The notes beneath the pieces are model-generated. The model searched no databases, had not been told where the DNA came from, and saw only the letters and a list, made by a program, of their open reading frames with translations. 64,000 nucleotides of DNA from Lomentospora prolificans (lineage: Eukaryota > Ascomycota > Sordariomycetes > Microascales > Microascaceae): positions 310,001-374,000 of the forward strand of contig JARFXM010000008.1 in the NCBI GenBank assembly GCA_029532625.1. Direction: 5' to 3'. This document shows, piece by piece, positions 36,270-47,477 of the stretch. The position numbers were made by a program, and so were the translations under genes. Every line of letters starts with the position of its first letter. The stretch's first letter is position 1.

Positions 36270-37590
36270 GTTCCGGGCCACAGCTCTAAGCTGCTCCAGC
36301 ACTGTGTTATGCAGTCGGTACTACTCCAATTGAAGTTCCGAGATTGAGTATGCCCAATGGGAGTTGCTCTCTTCCAATGCATGTTGTCCGATGTGCAGCA
36401 CGCTGGACTGTTTCATCGGCTAATAGCTGACCCACGATTGTGACAACGTTTGCGGGTGAAAGAGGAAGAATCAGTCGACTGGCCAAGGACATGATGAGGA
36501 TGACCGGGTGGGAGAGTGCTGCAGCCCAGGCAAGGGCAGCATATATTGGCGGCCTGGGAGAATCTCTAATTTCTGCCCAATAAACGCCCTTCCACTTCGA
36601 TCAACAGGAATGGGCTGGGTTCGGTGTAGCGCAGGCTTATTGCAACTGTAACAGTCCAGATGCCAAAGTACAGTGGGCATCACATCAAGAGCACATGAGG
36701 ATCTCCCCCCACAATCCGTCGCGCAAGTAGTCATCCATGGAGCGAAACCCCCAACAAACGGTCCACTTTTCCAAGTGTCGCTAATGACTCCCTGTTGGTC
36801 ATTCGACTGGGTTGACAAACTTGAACCTTTGCCTTTCCAACAAAGCTTTAGGAATATTGGGCCAGGAACAACAATGCTTCAACTTCGCTTGAATCGTCGC
36901 TCATACGACCTGCTACTCTGGGAGCACAGTGCAAGATCATGGTGGTATCCTGGGCTGCCATGGAACTTCCCTGCAGGGCGCTAAGTTTGGAAACAGTCGG
37001 AACTGGGGCCTTGAGTGGTTCAATCATGTCTCACATTCCCCGTCAGGCCAGCCGAAGTGCAAGGACCACCGACCTCGCAGCCTGAACCCGTCGAGTCATC
37101 AGCACTAGGGCGCGGTGTGGAGGAAGTGCCCGATTCATGTTACCATGCCTGGACAACTGAAGTGATGGTGGGTGGATGAGCAAAAGGGGACATGGAGGGA
37201 TGGAGGGATGGCCGGATGGCGATGATGGCGACGAAATAGACATCGCCCGGGTTTGGAGTTTAATCGGTTTATGCTCATTCAGCTTCCGGGTTGGGACAAT
37301 GTATCTCAGATGAGACGATTTCGGCCTCTGTCTCTCTCTCTTCATACAAGTCAACTCTATTAACTCTCGAATGTCTTAGCGACAATGGGACAGCTGTTGT
37401 CACTGTGTGTATACTATAAGGAAACACGGTGCCACACTGCGCCGTGCCGGATCCTGATTGTCTCAAGGGCGGGTAGGGCAGACAGGTCAGCACCGAGAGA
37501 GGCTGACTCTGCGTTTCGTTCCGACGTCTACTCGTGTCGTAGATACTGGACCGCGCGTCGTGAGGGCCAAGCTTGTCCGATGGAAGGGGA

Positions 37591-37617
37591 AAGAGAGAGA
37601 GAGAGAGAGAGAGAGAA
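37591..37617. repeat. GA dinucleotide microsatellite
   Basis: About twelve to thirteen uninterrupted AG units after 'gaagggga'. Confidence 0.95.
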
Positions 37618-39200
37618 TAGAGGGAAAGATAGTTGCTTTAGCCCTAGAAAATGATGAATGGGAGCCAAGCCCGGAAACGCAACGGATCGCCGAGATACAA
37701 TTCGGAGGTTTCTCGAAGAAACGTTTCGGGAACCCCAGTGTAGTTCCGGATACGGAAGGGAAGAGCAGAGGCCTGGACAAATTAGTATATGTGTACAAGT
37801 AACCACAAGGCGCATGGAATTGTAAAGGACCCTCCAATCTCTAGATGATGAAAACAAGGCTTGCGCCGGCGAATGACCAGATATGGAACCTATGGCTAAT
37901 TCAGCGATAAAGAAATCCTTTTGAGAACCATTTATTATATCAAGTTTTCGCCGAGAACAGCATCCGCGATTTGGGGAGAAGGTCGACAGAGAAGGCGCTG
38001 TTGTGCTCGTACATACGGAGCCGTCGCCCAAGTTGGCCAACCTTGCGTTCAACTTGCCCTCCAATCTGGACTCTTGTGGAGGACGTGTTTGATATTATTG
38101 AAGGCGAGGCTCTTGTGGGGGGTTTATTTCCATGTCTCAAGGCCTAAAAGAGCTAGAGCCGGGATTTTTGGAAAATCAAACTCGATAGCGTGATCAATCC
38201 CAAATTGATTTGGTCGCGCATAGCAGAGGCTGAGTATAGCGATACATGATCTGAAAGGCATGTCGCCTTTATACTCTCTTGGATGGCATTGAGATGATGC
38301 AACTCTACTAGGAGGAAAAAAGAAACCGATGTGATCATTGAATCGCCACCGGAGAACTGCCGCGTCAACGCCGTTTTCCCATCCCAACCAGTAATCGGTT
38401 GATTTGCCTGTCGATATGGACAAATTCCTCGGGATCCGAGGCATTGAGAGATGTAGCGTGCAACTATGGCGTGCACTAAGTCTCCAGCTCCTCGGACGGT
38501 GGCTGTAGCCTCGAGTTGGGTCAAGCGAAACGCCGAACAAAACCCCAGGATCTTTAATTTCCACACCTTCCAGCCCAAGAGGCGAAACCGACATCCCACG
38601 TTCTCCTGTGCCAGGCCAGCCCACCGGAGCAAATTGAGCGGGAGAGATGGCATGGATCAAACTTTATGTCACAAAAGAAACAATATGTTCCCACTTGTAT
38701 AATCGAGCCAGGAATGGAGTCCGTATTGATTTCCATCCTGAACGAAGGCGTCAATCATCCTGTCCCAAGATCAGAGGCCCTTGAACAGCCGGACGCAAGT
38801 AGATTGTGGCACCGAACGAAGGAAAGCCAGAAACATGAATTCGGACCTTTAGCGCCCCTTTGCTGAAATATCCTGGCAACCTTGGTTCTCGCACTGCCTC
38901 ACACAGTCTCAAGAGAGCCAGGCCCCTGCTATCTGCAAAGTAGGGAATTCCTACGGTTAGAGGCGCCTAGTATTAGATAGCGTGTCGTAGGCCTCTCCCA
39001 CTGTCTTGAGCCTTTCCCTCGTCTCTGGCTTCGTGGATCATACCTGTTCTTCTCTCACTACTTGGATATTATCTTGCTTGAACAGCATTGACCCTCAACG
39101 GAATTGCACCTTCCTTAGTTCTGGCCTCCATCCACCCTCTACAGTAGACTCCCACAAGTGTAGCAGAAGCTAGCGATTTAGTAAAAGTCGCACTAATACC

Positions 39201-40213
39201 ACTCTACTCTGTACTACTAGAGGTGTTCCATCCGGGCGCGGCTTCAGTTGAGGGCTCCAAATTTGAACTGGCTGGCCTTCATCCTACCCACACTGTGCAA
39301 TATACTGTTTCGCCACAGTACCATCCCGTCCACTCAACTTCTCCAGCCTATCCACCAATTACAACCGTACCGGGGTACTTTGAACCGAGAGTACAGTACG
39401 GGGATAACGACTACCTCCTTGATCCCAAATTTGGCTTCGCATGTACTAGTACTTTTACAATGCTGAATCTAACGAGGGGTTTCCTTAAATTCTCAGTATA
39501 GGAACATAGCCCTCTTTGTGATGACACCCTGGTTTCCTAGAACGGCCTCGGCATGACCAGCTGCTGCCTCCAAGCCAGGTATTGATTGTACCCTGGCCGT
39601 ACCTCGTCCCTGTGCTGTACCCACCATTCCTTTGACCTTTCCCGTCGGTCTTGGTTACTCAACCTACCCCTAGTTCGCTTTACTCTATATCCCACCACAC
39701 CACACTCCCGCACCACGTACCACGCACCCAGACTGACTTGGCTGGGACTGGACCACACCACTCTACCACAGCCGCCCGTCGACAGAGCCCTCCAAACCTC
39801 TCCCTCTTTCTTCCTCCCACCTCTCTCCAAGCAGCAATTGCTTCGAACAGGTCGGAACAAGCACGAATTTCGCAAACAGACCGCATTCGACGTTAATTCG
39901 CAACTCTTCAAACGTCGAATAGTATGCTATTCGCGGCCTCGGAGCAATCTCCTCTCCCTCTTATCCTCTCGTTCGCCCCTTGGCCCCTGCGAGTTCGCTC
40001 GACCCCTCTCTCCTCCCGCATTTGCTAGGCGTAACGCTCGACGACCAACGACAGTCGCCCACGACCCGCAGAGCTCGTTCTCTCTCGTCCCCTCGCCTCG
40101 CTTTCACCCCGCCGAAAAAAAAAAAAAAATACGTTCGCCCCGCCCTCTGAGAGAAAGAGAGCCCCGGAATTTATCGCTCTCTAGATTCTCCCATTGAGAA
40201 TCTCTTGCCTATC
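39201..40213 (+). promoter_or_regulatory. Promoter and long CT-rich leader of the C2H2 regulator gene
   Basis: From about 39600 to the start codon the plus strand is rich in C/T blocks ('ccctctttcttcctccc', 'tctctcctcccgc') and includes an A-tract at about 40116-40129. This is the pattern of promoter plus long leader of fungal regulator genes. A 203-codon frame at 39586-40197 is Ser/Pro/Arg-rich, has no domain pattern and is not accepted as coding. Confidence 0.5.
39924..40028 (+). promoter_or_regulatory. Upstream ORF in the regulator leader
   Basis: An ATG at 39924 opens a 34-codon frame ending with TAG at 40026-40028, 185 nt before the main start. It is the only ATG I find between 39924 and 40213. 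If the transcript begins upstream of it, translation of the regulator would depend on reinitiation or leaky scanning. The leader's 5' end is unknown. Confidence 0.4.
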
Positions 40214-43200
40214 ATGACTATGAACGACAGCGGCGTCAATATTGACAAGACTCCCACGATGCCCAACTCGAACACCTCGCCCAATGGTGCGTCGGGGAGT
40301 CCCATAACCCCTCCCATGCCTACTCCCACAACCACCAACACCACTGGCACTGCCGAGGAGACCGGTATGAGACATTGAGTGTTTTCTACCCCTCTGGACA
40401 AGCCTGAGATTCTTCCCTTCTTATCACCGATTTCCCATTATCCCGTGGAGGAATCCACAGACGCTATGTTCACTCACTTTTGTGTGCCATGTTCTTGTAA
40501 ATGCTAACAGCTGCTGCCTCGGGTAATTATAGCTTCTACTATCACCGTGAACACCACCAAAACTCCCGCTTCTAATTTCCCGCCACCGAAGACGGACAAG
40601 CCTCGCCCGCATGTGTGTGCTACTTGCCAGCGGTCGTTTGCCCGCCTTGAGCATTTGAAGCGCCATGAACGCTCTCACACCAAGGAGAAGCCCTTTGCAT
40701 GTCCCGAGTGTACGAGATGTTTTGCACGTCGAGATCTCCTGCTCAGACACCAGCAGAAGCTTCACCAGACAACCACCCCTTCTTCCCGCCCCCGCAATCG
40801 TCGTGAGAGCGCCGCCAGCGCGAACCCGGTCCAGAGCCGAGCTCGCAAGAATAGCATTGCCGGTCCTAATGCCGCCGCTGCCGCCGCCGCCGCTGCGAAC
40901 GCTGCTTCCATGAGGCCAAGGGCTAACACTATTAGCCATGTCGATGTGCAGATGCTTGCTGCTGCCAACGCCTCCGCTGCCAGGGCTATGCCTGGCCACA
41001 ACCGACACCCCAGTCTTGCCGGCCTTCCCCTTCACCACAACATGGACAGTATATTTGGCGGCATGTCAGTAGCCATGGGCCAGCGCGGTATCAACCCGCA
41101 CGGCCTCCCTAAGCTCGAGACCAACCAGTTGAATCAAATGGACTTCAGCGGCGGTCTACGGACGGCACCCCCCATGCCTTTCAGCAACGAGTTCGACTTC
41201 GAGGGCCTTCTCTTCCCTGGCCAGGGTTCGACCATCAACCCGAACGCTCTCCACTATAACGACTCGCCACAGTCTATGGCTTTGGACCCGACTTCTCCCT
41301 TCGCTCACGGGCTCCATGACCTCTCGAGCCAGCATCTCGATGACATTGACTGGTTAAGCGGATTTGAGCACCAAATGTCATTCCACACCAACGAGAACGC
41401 CGTGGACGGCTCGAGCCCGTCCGCCATTAGCACCACCAGCCAGAGCGGCATTAGCGATGTCATGTTGGATGGCTCTAACCACCCACCCCCAGTCGGCACA
41501 AGTTCCATGTGGCAGCCTACGTCGATGGGCCCACCTCAGATGCCGAACCCGTTCGCCTTGGACATCAACAGCTCGGTCTTTCCTGACCTCATGAACGGGT
41601 CCCCCATTTCACCCCAGCCCGCTTCTCAGAAACTCAACGACGCATATTTCTCCACGCCACCTTCGTCGCTGACTTCTCTCAGCCCAACCCTCATGAACGG
41701 AATTACTGCCTCGCAGAACATCAATCAAGCGCTCTCCTACAGCAACGCTCCCGAGACACCAACCTCGCTCGCCAACGGCGGCAATGGCAACAACCAACAG
41801 GCTAATGCCTCCCCGAATATCACCGAAGCTACCCGAAACGCCATTGTAAACGCGCTTAACCAGAGGCCCAGCTTCGGCCGTAAATATTCTCTTCAGGCGC
41901 CGGGGTCTCCCCTCTCGCCGCAATTCCAGGCGTCGCCGGTGAACGTTTCTGACAATGCAAAGAGCCTCCCGAGCACCCAGGATCTTCAGCGGTATGTCGG
42001 TGCCTACCTCCGTTACTTCCACCCTCACCTCCCATTCCTCCACATCCCGACACTGTCATTCGACGTGCCTCCCCCATCCCCTGTAAATGGACGCGCCGGG
42101 GGAGTCGCCGGTAGCGGGTGCCTTATCCTTTCCATGGCGGCCATAGGTGCGCTATATGAAATGGATCACGCCCAGTCAAGGGAGCTATTCGAAATGGCGA
42201 AGAAGATGGTTCAGCAGTATCTTGAGGAGCGGCGAAAGGCCGACGTGAGGAAAGCCGATTGCCTGCGTACTCCCGGATCGGACGTAACCCCTCAACCGCA
42301 AGAGAATGCAACTCATACCCCTGTTTGGCTCGTGCAGGCAATGCTCCTGAATGTGGTCTATGGGCACAACTGTGGCGACAAGACGGCGAGCGAGATCGCT
42401 TCGACCCACTGCGCAGCCCTCGTTAGTCTTGCCCAGGGTGCTGACCTCCTCCGACAGACCAGAGTAGAAGCCGAGAGTCACGATACCATGATGAGCGATG
42501 ATGCGGCATGGAACGCCGCCATTAAGTCCGAGTCCGATGAACAAGCCGAGTGGATCAAATGGAAGAACATCGAGGAGAAGAAACGCACCCTTTTCGCCAT
42601 CTTTGTCCTCTCGAGCCTGCTCGTCTCCTTTTTCAACCACGCGCCAACTCTCACCAACTCCGAAATCACGCTTGACCTCCCCTGCGACGAAAAGTTCTTT
42701 TCTGCCGAGACCGCCGCCGCCTTCCACGCTCGAGGTGGCGTCCAGGCAGCAGACCGCAACCGCGTGACCTTCCACGATGCTCTCGCAGAGCTACTTCGCG
42801 CGAACGACAGGCAACAGAAGCAAGGAACACGGGACGTACCCAGTGACCTCAGGCCCAGCTCCTTCGGGTGCTTCGTACTTATCAACGCGCTCCATAATTA
42901 CATTTGGGAGACCCGACAGAGGCACCATACCAAGGGTTGGACGAATGAAGGGATAGAAGCGATGCATCAGCACCTGGAACCTGCACTCAAGATGTGGCAG
43001 ACGGCCTGGACCAAGAGCTCAAACGCTGGAGGTGACCTTACTGTTGGACCCGGAGTATTGTCTACTGACTCGGTCCCTCTCTTGGACATTGCGCACGTCC
43101 GGCTCTACGTTAACCTCTCCTTGTCTAAGGAACGGTTTTGGAAGCGCGACTGGGATGGTGTGGCGGAAGAGATTGCTCGCTCGAGTGAGGCCTCTCCGCT

Positions 43201-43888
43201 TGTCGAGAACACTCCCGAGGCCAACAGCGAAGCTAACAGCGCTGACTCTTCGGATACGTCCATGAGCGGCTCCGGTGGTGCCGACTCGCCTGCCACACAG
43301 ATTTCCATTCCCCAAGAGTTTTCTGCTCCGGGCAAGATTGCGCCCCAACCTTCTTCTGAGGCTGACATGCAGCGACGGGAAAAGTATCTTCGAACGGCCG
43401 CGTTCTACGCGGCTGAGTCTCTTTTGTCGATGGCCAGAGCTTCCGGAGACTTGACCGGACGCGAGCTCACTCTTCAAATCTCGCTGTGCATTATGGACTG
43501 CTCTCAGGTGCTCGCGGAGTGGGTAGCCACACTTCAGGATCGTGTTGGGCGGTATCTCGGTATCCTTGGACAGGATGACGTTGAACTCACTCAAGTCCCG
43601 GCCATCATGCTCCTAGAGGAGGAAGATGTCAAGTTGCTCAAACAAGTGCAAGACATTATCGCTACGATCGAGCCGAACCTCAGCTTAGAATTGACCAGCG
43701 CGAACGTCAATCTGGGTCTAGGTGCGAACACCTATTCCGGCTATGCCGCTAAACTTCTGCAGCTGGCTTCCAGGTCACTGTTCAAGTCCGCAGTGTGGCC
43801 AGGCACCCACCTGATGGCTGAGTGTCTTGAGGCTCATGCTAATCATATGCGATCCCGGGCTGAGAAATCTATCCTTGCATGTGAATGA
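40214..43888 (+). CDS. amdX: C2H2 zinc-finger transcription factor, AmdX/ADR1 type
   Basis: Two exons, 40214-40364 and 40533-43888, with a 168-nt intron give 1168 aa. The join restores 'TGTAEETASTITVNTTKTP'. Two adjacent C2H2 fingers lie at about residues 76-128 ('CATCQRSFARLEHLKRHERSH' up to 'CPECTRCFARRDLLLRHQQKLH'), with the basic 'PRNRRES' after them, as in ADR1 and Aspergillus AmdX. An Ala run and a long Ser/Asn/Pro-rich part follow. A fungal-specific transcription factor domain runs from about 535 ('YVGAYLRYFHPHLPFLHIP') to about 800. A Ser/Ala/Asn/Glu-rich spacer and a conserved helical C-terminus complete it. AmdX-type proteins activate genes for nitrogen or carbon source use, and ADR1 acts on peroxisomal and ethanol genes; the actual targets here are unknown. 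The intron has a CTAAC branch point directly before a first CAG at 40510, which would be out of frame, so 40532 is the chosen acceptor. The symbol follows the family and is not proven orthology. Confidence 0.88.
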
Positions 43889-46800
43889 GCTCAACTTTCA
43901 CATCTGATGATGAATATACACCTCCATGAACTTGAAAAATTTGTTGAAGCACGGTTTACGACTTTAGGACTCGGCATTTTCGGACTCGGAGAAAACAAAA
44001 ATTATAAGAGAAAACACATTAGGGAAGAACTTGGCAAAGGCGTAGGCTGGTACGGGAAAAAGGGAAGGTTCTTACACCTTGATAGACCGGGAGGTTACTT
44101 TGCTTCTTATCCAACACGCCAGTCAGCATTACCCGGCAGCCATTCGATAGCGTTACCTTGCGACATAGCGATGGTGGATTGCATGGGGATGGTGGAAAGA
44201 TGACGCATGCGCACTGCCGGGCCCGGTTTGATAGATTCGCTTCGCCATCGGACGCGATCATCGTCCGGGTCTGTAGGCGCGAGTGTGATCTATCCTATGT
44301 TGATGATGGCAAACTGTATATATTCCTGGATTCGACATAGCGGCCTGCTTTACCTCGATGAGGAACACGTTGATATGGATGGACTAGGGGGGAAGGTGCA
44401 ACATGAGGCGATGCAAGATTCACGACTTGGACTTGTTTTAACAGCGGACATGAATTTATACACGACATGCATCCTACGGCGTCCAGTGTTGCACTTTTTC
44501 GCCTTGCTCCGTTTGAATTGTCCTCTCGCTACGGCAGGAGGACATCTTTGATTTGGAGGAACGAAACTCGAGGCGGCAGACTTTTTACAACGTCGGCAGC
44601 GTTGACGAGACTGATGTTTCTTCACACCGTTGATGTGTCTGTTGTCATCACGTCTTTCTACTTATCATGTTTTCGATTGCCACCGGGTCGATTTTACCTG
44701 CGACATCGTACAAGTCCCAACCAAACGCAGACTCGGCAGGCTTAAATGATATACGTTTTTTTATATAGCGCTTTGCCCCTCCGACTAGACGTTGCGGCTG
44801 CGATGCACTTAGTACTGCTTTTTTGTTTTTGCTTTTCGTGGATAGTCTAGGTTTGGAGAGGGGATTGCTACAACCGAAGGAAGAAGTGGAGCTTGTGAAC
44901 GACAGCATGGAACGACCCATCTGCTTTCTTGTGTAGCGTTTGCTTTTCCTTTCTTGCTCTTCCGTCGAGGCGGGATCCGTGATTTCGATCGACATATTCA
45001 ACATTTGCGATTACGAGTTTAACGAGACGTTTCCTTACCTTTGGCCTTCGCGGGAACGAGAGCACGATGGTATGCCGGGGGAGGGTGCCTTCGCGTTCGA
45101 GCGGAGGGCTATACTTTGTCCATACCCATGTTCGCCAAGGTGAGCTTCGAAAGCCTTCCACCAACGAGTAAACGGCCGGCCGTGGCACAAGTTGCGCATG
45201 GGACTTGCTGTTGAAGCGGCGTTTCCTTATCGACGTTTATGACGGCCATTTCGAAATAGACAATAATAGAACTAGCGACTCCCTCTAGCCTTTTAACCCC
45301 TACACGTCAGAGGTGTCCTTTTGTTTTGAGTTTGTGGATGACGATTACGATGATCCTTACGGCTCTGAAGATGGTGAGGGGAGGAGCGAGGAGCTAAGAA
45401 TAGGAGGCCAATGCTAGCAGTCTCGCTTCTTGTTTTTCTCTTGCGTTTTGCGCATGTCTCGTTGAAATGGGAGTTTGTTTGATTTTCTGTGCAAGGAAGG
45501 ACTGGGGCGGAGGTGGGCCACTGGGTCGAAAGCTATCATTTTATTTTTGCTCTATGCGAACGTTTCCTTTATCCGTGTTTGTCCATGCCATTGTCATATG
45601 CCATCCCAAAACGAAAGTGTACGAAGCCGGGTCACGGAAAGCGCCGCAAAATGTTGTAGGGGGGGGTAGACGGACCGGAAGGAAGGCGAAAGGTGTCGAA
45701 TATCTGCAGAGGCATCGGCACAGAAGGCAATATTCCATGGGAGGATTGTTATCATGGCTGTGGGCAGACGCAAGAGGAAAACGGTTCTGTGGATGGTTCA
45801 TTAGTGATTTGGCCTACCTAGATACCAAATACATGGCTGAAGAGTATATCAGATCAGATACACCATGAAAGTATAACAGAATCCAAGGGTTTAACCTAAT
45901 CGTGTGACTCGGGATGTATGGAAGCATGGTCTGGAGGGCGAAGCATGGTCTGGAGCGGGTTGAATGACGGTGAAGGTTGGTTGGCAGTGGAAGATAAATC
46001 CGCCCGCGCCTACCCCGAACGCTGGTGAGACTGTGTGTACAGCTTTGGGGCTTCGGCCCTGACTCATCTTTTGCATGGCTGGAATTGTATTTATTGCTCC
46101 CCAGTCTGGGTTGCTGCCTTGGGCGCGAGACGTGGAAGCGACAGTGAATGGCGATGCTCGGCGAGAGTGTCATACTTTTGAGATCTCACCTTGTCCCCTC
46201 GGCAGTGAACGATGGATGGATCATTGATGCAGTCACTGGCCTCAGCCCTGTAGCCAGCCAGCGAGCCGCCAATGACATCAAGCGATTCGCTTGGAACCCC
46301 GCTGGCTGTCTTCTACTGTCGATTGATCAGTCCGCCCTTGATTCAAATGTTACGCACTCCGATGCCTCTACTCGGCAAAGCATGACAATAGCGAAATTGA
46401 CTTCAGAATCTTGTGGACTGTGCAACAAGTATGGTGTGGCCAGGCAGTGCGGGTGACGTCCTGCCAGGCCATAACCTCGAGGTGTACGTACGTCAATGTA
46501 AATAGTACGGTGCATACATGGATCGCCAGCCAGCAGTCGGATGCTGGCAAGGTATTCACATCGCCTGCAACATTGAATGTAGCGCAATTTTTATTAGACA
46601 GCCAGCTGGCCTGGCAGGCCTGGCTGGCGACCCCGCCTTCTGATGCCGCATGCCCGTGCCCCATGCCCCATGCGATGAATGTGCCTCACATCATTGATGG
46701 ACGGATGCTCTAACCCACTCACGCAGCCCAAGCTCCAATCCCAGCGTGCAGGCGCGACCCGGAGCCCATGTTCAAGAGGAAAACGTTGGGAAGGTCCAGG

Positions 46801-47477
46801 TCACTTCAGCCGATGGATGCCACTGCCATGCTGGCTACTTGTCTCCGCTGTACCTACCTCGTAGGCTCAACTTTATGCTCCCGCATCCCACCCAGAAGCT
46901 TCCTTTTGCTGCTCATCCATCCTAGCGTCTCTTCTGGCCTGATTCGCGCCCTTTTTTCGAGTCATCACCTTTGCCTACATCCACCAACCTCGACGCTCCT
47001 ATGACTCTTTTCCCTTCTCCTTCTCCCTCTCACATGTTTTGAGCTTGGCCTGACCGGATTCCACCCAGCACCTTCTGCCAAGCACATAAAACCCATCGCG
47101 TAGTCACCGCCTTTATTCCTCCCTCACTCTCTCCAGTTTCCTCCCAGACATACTTCCATCCACGCCCGACGCCGTTCCAAGCACTCGTGCAGCCCCCTTG
47201 AAAGCTTTTGCGTCTAGTTCCGAGACCAAATTCAACTTCCTTTTTCTCCCTCTTCTTCTCTTCGAACCTTAGATGCTCTGCCTGCGGGTCCTCGCGTCCA
47301 ATCGCATATTCACAATGATATTACGGTTACAGCAGATTTGAACTTATTCTTCTTTCTTCGATCTCTTTGCCTCGATAATCATTGTTTGGATTTTAACAAG
47401 AGCTGTCTTAACCCCTCTTCACTTGCTCAAGAGTAGAGTCGGTGTCTGTGTGTTTCTCGAGGTCTCCATCGTGAAAC
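43889..47477. other. Intergenic region between regulator and GTPase genes
   Basis: The first part is the regulator's 3' region, and the C/T-rich sequence from about 46880 on is the GTPase promoter and leader. A minus-strand 118-codon frame at 44648-45004 is Ser/Lys-rich with an acidic start; its beginning has fairly biased codons, but it shows no domain and I leave it uncalled. A 19-bp tandem duplication lies at 45921-45958. Nothing else is recognised. Confidence 0.5.
45921..45958. repeat. 19-bp tandem duplication
   Basis: The unit 'gaagcatggtctggag' plus three bases is present twice in direct succession, with small differences in the last bases. Confidence 0.85.

Larger units (their letters stand above)
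21343..39200. other. Gene desert of about 18 kb
   Basis: I found no convincing gene on either strand. Open frames are nearly all shorter than 130 codons and read like chance, with even codon use. Base composition looks close to balanced by eye, not AT-rich, so this is not an obviously RIP-mutated transposon graveyard. Visible structure: a 16-bp tandem duplication (24481-24511), an 8-bp triplication (36246-36269), a T35 run (32978-33012) and a GA microsatellite (37591-37617). A minus-strand frame at 22899-23363 has one internal stop in 155 codons and could be a relic or chance. No tRNA, 5S rRNA, transposase or reverse transcriptase pattern was recognised. Long regulatory DNA, noncoding transcripts or an old decayed insertion remain possible. 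Confidence 0.55.

Noticed and set aside
21343..39200. Desert as a RIP-mutated transposon block
   Set aside because: By eye it is not AT-rich, and no transposase, reverse transcriptase or long terminal repeat pattern was seen.
39586..40197. 203-codon plus-strand frame before the C2H2 regulator
   Set aside because: CT-rich leader sequence; would encode a Ser/Pro/Arg-rich low-complexity product and does not join to the zinc-finger frame.
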